Shown: positions 59,584-64,000 of the stretch, in pieces | Layout of the letters: each line of letters begins with the position of its first letter | How positions within the stretch are numbered: position 1 is the stretch's first letter | Assembly: GCA_902784865.1 (NCBI GenBank) | Contig: CACZWL010000005.1 | Span: 49,438 to 113,437, forward strand | From: an uncultured Bacteroidota bacterium | GTDB lineage: Bacteria > Bacteroidota > Bacteroidia > Bacteroidales > P3 | Reading direction: 5' to 3' | DNA: 64,000 bases | Notes under the pieces: model-generated | The model's database searches: none | The model's input: only the letters and a program-made list of their open reading frames with translations | Told to the model about the DNA's origin: nothing | Made by a program: the position numbers and the translations under genes

Positions 59584-61047
59584 ATGAAAAAGAACCGATT
59601 CAGAAACTTCGACAGCGAGGTGCGCGACCTGGTCCTCCTCTTCGAACGCACCATCCTCAAGGGACAGCAGCAGTTCTTCGACCTCGACGAGCTCGAAATA
59701 ATCATCGACTACTACCTCGAAGTCGGCGACCTCAAGCCCCTCGACGAGGCCGTGCGCTATGCCGACTACCTCTACCCCAACAGCCCCCAGGTCGCCATGC
59801 GCCACGCCCACCAGCACATAGCCCACGGACGCTACCAGCAGGCCATCGACATACTGCAGAAGCTCTATGACCAGCAACCCGACAACACCGACATATCCTA
59901 CTCCCTTGGTGTCGCCTACGGCGCCATGGGCGAGCCGGAAAAGGCCATCGAACTCTACCAAGAGGCCACCTCCGATGGGTGGATGCTCGGCCGCGTCTAC
60001 TCCAACATCGCCGAAGAATACCACCGCCTCGGCGACCTCGAGCAGGCCATCTCCTACTACGAGACCGCACTCTTCGACGACCCCAACGACGACGTCACCC
60101 TCTACAACTACACCGACACCTGCCTCGCCGCCAACCAGTGCGAGAAGGCAATCAACACCCTCTACGACATCACGCAGAAGGACCCCTACAACTACTACGC
60201 ATGGTATTGCCTGGGCCTCGCTTGCAGTAACAACGGCAACCCCTGTTTCTCCGACGGCTACCGCAAAGCCGCCGACGCCCTGCAGTTCTCCATTGACATC
60301 GACAAGACCTTCGCCCCCGCCTACATCGAGTTGGCCAAAATCCAGGAGCACCTCGAGAGCCCCGGCGCCGCCGTCACCACCCTCCTCCGATCCATCGAAT
60401 ACGCCGACCAGGAAGATTACATCTACTGCCTCATAGGCCACATCTACATGCGCGCCAACAACCCCGAAACGGCAGTCATATACTACACCAAGGCCCTCGA
60501 CATCAACCCGACCTATTCCTACGCCCTCGTCTTCAAAGCCTACAACCTCCTCAAGCTCGGCAACAACCGCGAGGCTGCCGCCGACGCCCGCAAGGCCTTC
60601 AACATCGAGACCTCCCTCGCCGAAGAGCGGGGCAACCCCGACCTTGCCGACCCCGAAATCCTCGGCAAGGCCGCCGAAATCCTCGACCAGCTCGGCGACT
60701 TCAACACCGCCTCCGAATACTACGAACGCGCCATCACCTGCTTCGGCTGCCCCGAGTCCGTCTACCACAAATACACCCGTTTCCTCTATAAACACGAGGT
60801 CTATGACCTCGTCATCGAATTCGCCGAAGAGTCTCTCGAGATGCTCCCGCTAGACCCCTTCTACTCCACCTACCTCGCCGCCGCATGCTTCCGCACCAAC
60901 CGCTACAACCGTGTGCGTAAACTCCTCCTCGATGTCGAGCCCAACGCCATCCGCTACATCTGCCCCGAACTATCGCAACACCCGCTCCTCGGACAATACG
61001 TACCACAACCATCACCCCTCCCCACCGTCGACCCCGAAACCTGGTAG
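59584..61047 (+). CDS. Tetratricopeptide repeat protein
   Basis: The 487-residue protein is built of TPR units from about residue 35 to 470 (for example HIAHGRYQQAIDILQKLYDQ, YSLGVAYGAMGEPEKAIELY, NIAEEYHRLGDLEQAISYYE, HIYMRANNPETAVIYYTKAL). It has no signal peptide or membrane segment, so a cytoplasmic scaffold is likely. It starts 11 bases after the sprA stop and is probably co-transcribed, which may link it to gliding/secretion or be incidental. Its stop codon TAG lies inside the first unit of repeat B copy 4. Confidence 0.88.
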   Translation: MKKNRFRNFDSEVRDLVLLFERTILKGQQQFFDLDELEIIIDYYLEVGDLKPLDEAVRYADYLYPNSPQVAMRHAHQHIAHGRYQQAIDILQKLYDQQPDNTDISYSLGVAYGAMGEPEKAIELYQEATSDGWMLGRVYSNIAEEYHRLGDLEQAISYYETALFDDPNDDVTLYNYTDTCLAANQCEKAINTLYDITQKDPYNYYAWYCLGLACSNNGNPCFSDGYRKAADALQFSIDIDKTFAPAYIELAKIQEHLESPGAAVTTLLRSIEYADQEDYIYCLIGHIYMRANNPETAVIYYTKALDINPTYSYALVFKAYNLLKLGNNREAAADARKAFNIETSLAEERGNPDLADPEILGKAAEILDQLGDFNTASEYYERAITCFGCPESVYHKYTRFLYKHEVYDLVIEFAEESLEMLPLDPFYSTYLAAACFRTNRYNRVRKLLLDVEPNAIRYICPELSQHPLLGQYVPQPSPLPTVDPETW

Positions 61048-61114
61048 CCATCTGGTAGGTATCTGGTAGGTGAATACTTCGACTCTGGAGCGATTTGGAG
61101 CGATTTGAACAGGT
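61042..61114 (-). repeat. Dispersed repeat B-like, copy 4 (inverted)
   Basis: On the minus strand it reads CTGTTCAAATCGCTCC, then 11-bp units GTCGAAGTATT, CACCTACCAGA, TACCTACCAGA. It is the reverse of 29846-29911 and contains the stop codon of the TPR gene. Confidence 0.8.
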
Positions 61115-61168
61115 TGAGTTCCAAAACAAATCCAAAACGATTGAAAAACAATATAAAATAATATCCCT

Positions 61169-61924
61169 ATGAAGCTGAAAAGAATCTTACCCCTGATGCT
61201 GCTCGCAGCAATGCTTTTCGCACAACCCCTGGCAGCCCAGCCGTCGGCAGGCGTCGCCGAGGCCGTCCGTGGCGACAGCGCCTCCACGGGCTTCGTGGCC
61301 GACCTGCTGCACTGGTACGACGCCCATATGAACTACTGGGCCGTGGCCGGGCTGATGACCGTCGAGAGTTCCTTCATCCCCTTCCCCTCCGAGGTGGTCA
61401 TACCGCCGGCCGTCTACGTCGCCTGCAACCCCGAGAGCAAGGGCGGCATGAACGTCTGGATGGTAGTCCTCTTCGGCACCATCGGCGCTCTGCTCGGCGC
61501 ACTGATCAACTACTTCCTCTCCCTCTGGCTCGGCCGCCCCATCATCTATGCCTTCGCCCGCTCGAAGGTGGGCCGCATGCTGCAACTGTCGGAAGAGAAG
61601 GTGCAGCGCGCCGAGGTCTACTTCAACGACCACGGCAAGGTCTCCACCCTCGTCGGCCGCTTCATCCCCGTCATCCGCCAGCTCATCTCCATCCCCGCAG
61701 GCCTGTCGAAGATGAACCTCGGCTCGTTCTGCTTCTTCACTACGCTGGGAGCCCTGGCCTGGAACCTCATCCTGGCGCTCTTCGGCTGGCTGGCCTACAA
61801 GGCCGCCGACCCGACGGTAATCGAGAAGTACAGCCGCCAGCTGAGCATCATCATCGTGGCCCTGGTGGCGGTCGGCGCCGCCGTCCTTGTGGTGCGCTGG
61901 CTCGCGAAGCGCAAGAAGAAATAA
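61169..61924 (+). CDS. DedA-family membrane protein with an extra N-terminal signal segment
   Basis: The 251-residue protein has the DedA/VTT core: ESSFIPFPSEVVIPPAVYVA, LFGTIGALLGALINYFLSLW, the GRFIPVIRQLISIPAGLSKM re-entrant region and final membrane helices. DedA proteins flip lipid carriers or phospholipids across the inner membrane. Residues 1-24 form an additional typical signal peptide (LPLMLLAAMLFAQPLAAQ), which DedA proteins normally lack. SufS follows 6 bases later, so the genes are co-transcribed. Confidence 0.92.
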   Translation: MKLKRILPLMLLAAMLFAQPLAAQPSAGVAEAVRGDSASTGFVADLLHWYDAHMNYWAVAGLMTVESSFIPFPSEVVIPPAVYVACNPESKGGMNVWMVVLFGTIGALLGALINYFLSLWLGRPIIYAFARSKVGRMLQLSEEKVQRAEVYFNDHGKVSTLVGRFIPVIRQLISIPAGLSKMNLGSFCFFTTLGALAWNLILALFGWLAYKAADPTVIEKYSRQLSIIIVALVAVGAAVLVVRWLAKRKKK

Positions 61925-61930
61925 TTTAGC

Positions 61931-63136
61931 ATGATGAATATTAACGACATACGGGCGCAGTTCCCCATCCTTGACCAGCAGGTGCATGGCCGCCAGCTGG
62001 TCTACCTCGACAATGCGGCCACCACGCAGAAGCCCCTGTGGGTAATCAATGCCCTCGACGACTACTACCGCTCCCTCAACGCCAACATACACCGCGGCGC
62101 CCACCACCTGGCCGCCGCCGCCACCGAGCGCTACGAGGCCGTGCGCCGCCAGGTGCAGCAGCTCATCGGCGCACGCCATAGCCACGAGGTCGTCTTCACC
62201 CGCGGCACCACCGAGAGCATCAACCTCGTCGCCCACGCCTTCGCCAAGCGCTTCTTCACCGGCGACGACGAGGTCATCCTCTCCGGCATGGAGCACCACA
62301 GCAACATCGTCCCCTGGCAGCTGGCCGGTGCACGCCTGCGCCCCATCCCCTTCAGCGACGACGGCGTGCTCGACCTCGAAGCAGCCGAGCGCCTCTTCAC
62401 AGACCGCACGCGCATCGTGGCCGTCAACCACGTCTCCAACACCCTCGGCACCGTCAATCCCGTGGCCGACCTCGTCAGCATGGCCCACGCCCACGGCGTG
62501 CCCATCCTTATCGACGGAGCTCAGGCCATCTCGCACCTCGCCGTCGACGTCCAGGCCCTCGGCTGCGACTTCTACTGCTTCTCCGGCCACAAGATGTACG
62601 CCCCCATGGGCGTCGGCGTCATGTACGGCCGCGAGGAGCTGCTCGACGAGCTGCCGCCTTACCAGGGTGGGGGAGAGATGATTTCGGAGGTCACCTTCGA
62701 ACGCACCACCTACAACCAGCTGCCCTTCAAGTTCGAAGCCGGTACACCCAGCGTGGGCGACGTCATAGGCCTCGGCGAGGCTATCGCCTTCATGCAGGAG
62801 GTGGGCCTCGGCACCATCGCCGACCACGAGGCCGACCTGCTCCGCCACGCCACCGAGGCGGTGAGCCGCCTCGACGGCATACGCCTCTTCGGCACCGCCA
62901 AGGAGAAGACTTCGGTCCTCTCGTTCCTCGTCGGCGAGGCGCACCCCTACGACGTCGGCACCCTCCTCGACCAGCTCGGCATCGCCGTCCGCACCGGCCA
63001 CCACTGCACCCAGCCCATCATGGACCGCTACGGCATCCCCGGCACCGTCCGCGCCAGCTTCGCCGTCTACAACACCCGCCAGGAGGTAGACCTCTTTGTC
63101 TCAGCCCTGCAGCGGATAATGCCGATGCTGGCGTAA
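61931..63136 (+). CDS. sufS: SufS-type cysteine desulfurase
   Basis: The 401-residue PLP enzyme has YLDNAATTQKP, the EHHSNIVPWQ segment, PLP-binding D195 in LIDGAQAI, the Schiff-base Lys K221 in FSGHKMYAP and active Cys C359 in RTGHHCTQP. The short RxGHHC loop is the SufS (group II) type. It extracts sulfur from cysteine for Fe-S cluster assembly. No sufBCD genes follow; sufS stands alone at the end of the DedA transcript. A partner SufE or SufU is not seen in the window. Confidence 0.95.
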   Translation: MMNINDIRAQFPILDQQVHGRQLVYLDNAATTQKPLWVINALDDYYRSLNANIHRGAHHLAAAATERYEAVRRQVQQLIGARHSHEVVFTRGTTESINLVAHAFAKRFFTGDDEVILSGMEHHSNIVPWQLAGARLRPIPFSDDGVLDLEAAERLFTDRTRIVAVNHVSNTLGTVNPVADLVSMAHAHGVPILIDGAQAISHLAVDVQALGCDFYCFSGHKMYAPMGVGVMYGREELLDELPPYQGGGEMISEVTFERTTYNQLPFKFEAGTPSVGDVIGLGEAIAFMQEVGLGTIADHEADLLRHATEAVSRLDGIRLFGTAKEKTSVLSFLVGEAHPYDVGTLLDQLGIAVRTGHHCTQPIMDRYGIPGTVRASFAVYNTRQEVDLFVSALQRIMPMLA

Positions 63137-63137
63137 G

Positions 63138-63312
63138 CCCCGTCAGTGGCAAGAGAAGAAGCCCCGTCAGGGGCAAAAGAACATGGCCGTGGGCTAGCCC
63201 ACGGGAGAGAAAAAACTAGATTAATGCCCCGTTAGGGGCAAAAGAACATAGCCGTGGGCATCGCCCACGGAGAGAGAAAAAACCAAAAACAACGCCCCGT
63301 AGGGGCACAAGA
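63138..63312 (+). repeat. Left REP-like palindrome array of the Y1 transposase gene
   Basis: Three GCCCCGT.AGGGGC-type palindromes alternate with two GCCGTGGGC...GCCCACGG palindromes and an AAAAGAACAT spacer. The orientation (CCCC palindrome first, then CCGTGGGC) is opposite to the array on the right side when read on the same strand. Confidence 0.88.
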
Positions 63313-63321
63313 ATAAAAAAA

Positions 63322-63768
63322 ATGGCAAACAGCTACATCGGCATAACGCTCCACATCACATTCCACGTCAAAACAAACGACTGTCTTGTTGAACGTGCCG
63401 ATTTGCCCCGTCTATTTCAATACATAGGTGGTATCATCCGCGAGCAGAAAGGCATCCCGATTATGGTAGGAGGCGAACCCGACCACATCCATATCCTCTC
63501 CTCCATTCCATCGACCATAACGGTGGCCGACTATGTGATGAACATAAAGAAGAGCAGTAGCAAATGGATAAAAACCATCGGGGACCGTTATCGTCTCTTT
63601 GCATGGCAGGACGGATATGGGGCATTCTCCGTGAGCCATTCTGTCATACCCAAAACCATAGCCTACATCGCCAGTCAGGAGGAACACCACCGCAAGATAT
63701 CGACGAGAGAAGAGTATAAAAGATTTTTGGATGCCAACGAACTGGAATATGACGAGAAGTATATCTGA
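63322..63768 (+). CDS. IS200/IS605-type Y1 transposase, REP-associated (RAYT-like)
   Basis: The 148-residue protein is a HUH single-strand transposase: the HUH motif is H55-I-H57 in EPDHIHILS and the catalytic Tyr is Y115 in IAYIASQE. FAWQDGYGAFSVS is another conserved block of the family. Such enzymes cut and join hairpin DNA ends; RAYT members are domesticated and live between REP palindromes. Here arrays of palindromes flank the gene on both sides in inverted orientation and no tnpB or IS ends are seen, which fits the RAYT group. The start ATG is 10 bases after the last left palindrome. Confidence 0.9.
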   Translation: MANSYIGITLHITFHVKTNDCLVERADLPRLFQYIGGIIREQKGIPIMVGGEPDHIHILSSIPSTITVADYVMNIKKSSSKWIKTIGDRYRLFAWQDGYGAFSVSHSVIPKTIAYIASQEEHHRKISTREEYKRFLDANELEYDEKYI

Positions 63769-64000
63769 CGCTTATGCCCCTACGGGGCGTGTAGTAGAGT
63801 CCTTATATCTACCGTGGGCGATGCCCACGGCTAGGTTCTTTGGCCCCTACGGGGCGCCATCTAATGCCACACTAGAACCGTGGGCGATGCCCACGGCTAG
63901 ATTCTTCGGCCCCTACGGGGCGCCATCTAATGCCACACTAGAACCGTGGGCGATGCCCACGGCTGGGTTCTTCGGCCCCTACGGGGCGCCATCTAATGCC
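63769..64000 (-). repeat. Right REP-like array, 66-bp tandem units, continuing past the window edge
   Basis: GCCCCTACGGGGC begins at 63776, 63843, 63909 and 63975 (steps 67, 66, 66). Each unit also holds CCGTGGGCGATGCCCACGG, an 8-bp stem with a GAT loop, and the spacer CACACTAGAA. Copies are nearly identical, which implies recent amplification. Confidence 0.92.

Noticed and set aside
63769-64000. Possible CRISPR array (66-bp units)
   Set aside because: The whole unit, including the part between palindromes, is conserved; there are no variable spacers. A REP-type array explains it better.

Overview
The window reads as chromosomal DNA of an uncultured, G+C-rich member of the Bacteroidota, probably Bacteroidales. 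The evidence is the type IX secretion gene sprA, PorV-like and PorE-like outer-membrane proteins, a DUF6266 protein, GreA-HIT-S15 housekeeping genes, and at least a dozen promoters of the Bacteroidota form (TAnnTTTG, often with TTTG 19-21 bases upstream). Coding regions use C-ending codons very heavily, so long antisense frames shadow nearly every gene. No ribosomal RNA, CRISPR array, prophage or plasmid replication gene was seen.

Layout. 1-3.1 kb: end of a large secreted protein with a sorting-like tail, a PorV-like barrel, greA and a HIT protein. 3.4-10 kb: rpsO, a minus-strand pair (HAD lipoprotein, alarmone-type HD hydrolase), a minus-strand operon (acetyltransferase, NTF2-like protein, exported aldo/keto reductase), then pnp. 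10.1-16.1 kb: an AT-richer accessory cluster on the minus strand with three paralogous small-domain proteins, a PH-like protein, an OmpA-domain inner-membrane protein, a TerB-like/TPR protein, a membrane protein and a coiled-coil protein; a plus-strand AAA ATPase interrupts it. 16.1-31.9 kb: an outer-membrane barrel, a likely zinc operon (ZIP transporter, lipoprotein, CobW GTPase), a PurM-like protein, a Bax-inhibitor-like protein, tRNA-Gly, YitT, a four-gene operon (glycosyltransferase, secreted protein, PorE-like protein, hydrolase), gdhA and aroQ. 32.1-38.5 kb: a K+/H+ antiporter, a second AAA ATPase, and divergent hcp and Crp/Fnr regulator genes. 39-45 kb: two adjacent paralogous YGGG-repeat surface proteins. 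44.9-52.1 kb: dus, DUF6266, panC, a holin-like protein, YrdC/YciO, an M64 peptidase, a beta-helix lipoprotein, ruvA. 52.4-63.1 kb: sprA, a TPR protein, DedA, sufS. 63.1-64 kb: a Y1 transposase of the REP-associated kind inside palindromic repeat arrays.

The most unusual content is (a) the 10-16 kb cluster, whose operon has a clear promoter and a leader able to fold into a roughly 113-nt hairpin; (b) the transposase-REP module at the right edge, with a 66-bp tandem repeat holding two palindromes; and (c) a remarkable load of short tandem arrays with fixed periods of 7, 8, 9, 10, 11 and 33 bp, some intergenic and two inserted in frame in conserved genes (panC, cobW), plus at least three families of dispersed intergenic repeats. 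One family has a perfect hairpin whose arms differ between copies by compensated changes.

How genes work together: sprA and the PorV/PorE-like proteins point to type IX secretion; the ZIP-lipoprotein-CobW operon suggests zinc handling; hcp with the divergent Crp/Fnr gene suggests a nitrosative-stress pair. All functions are inferred from sequence patterns; no database search was run.
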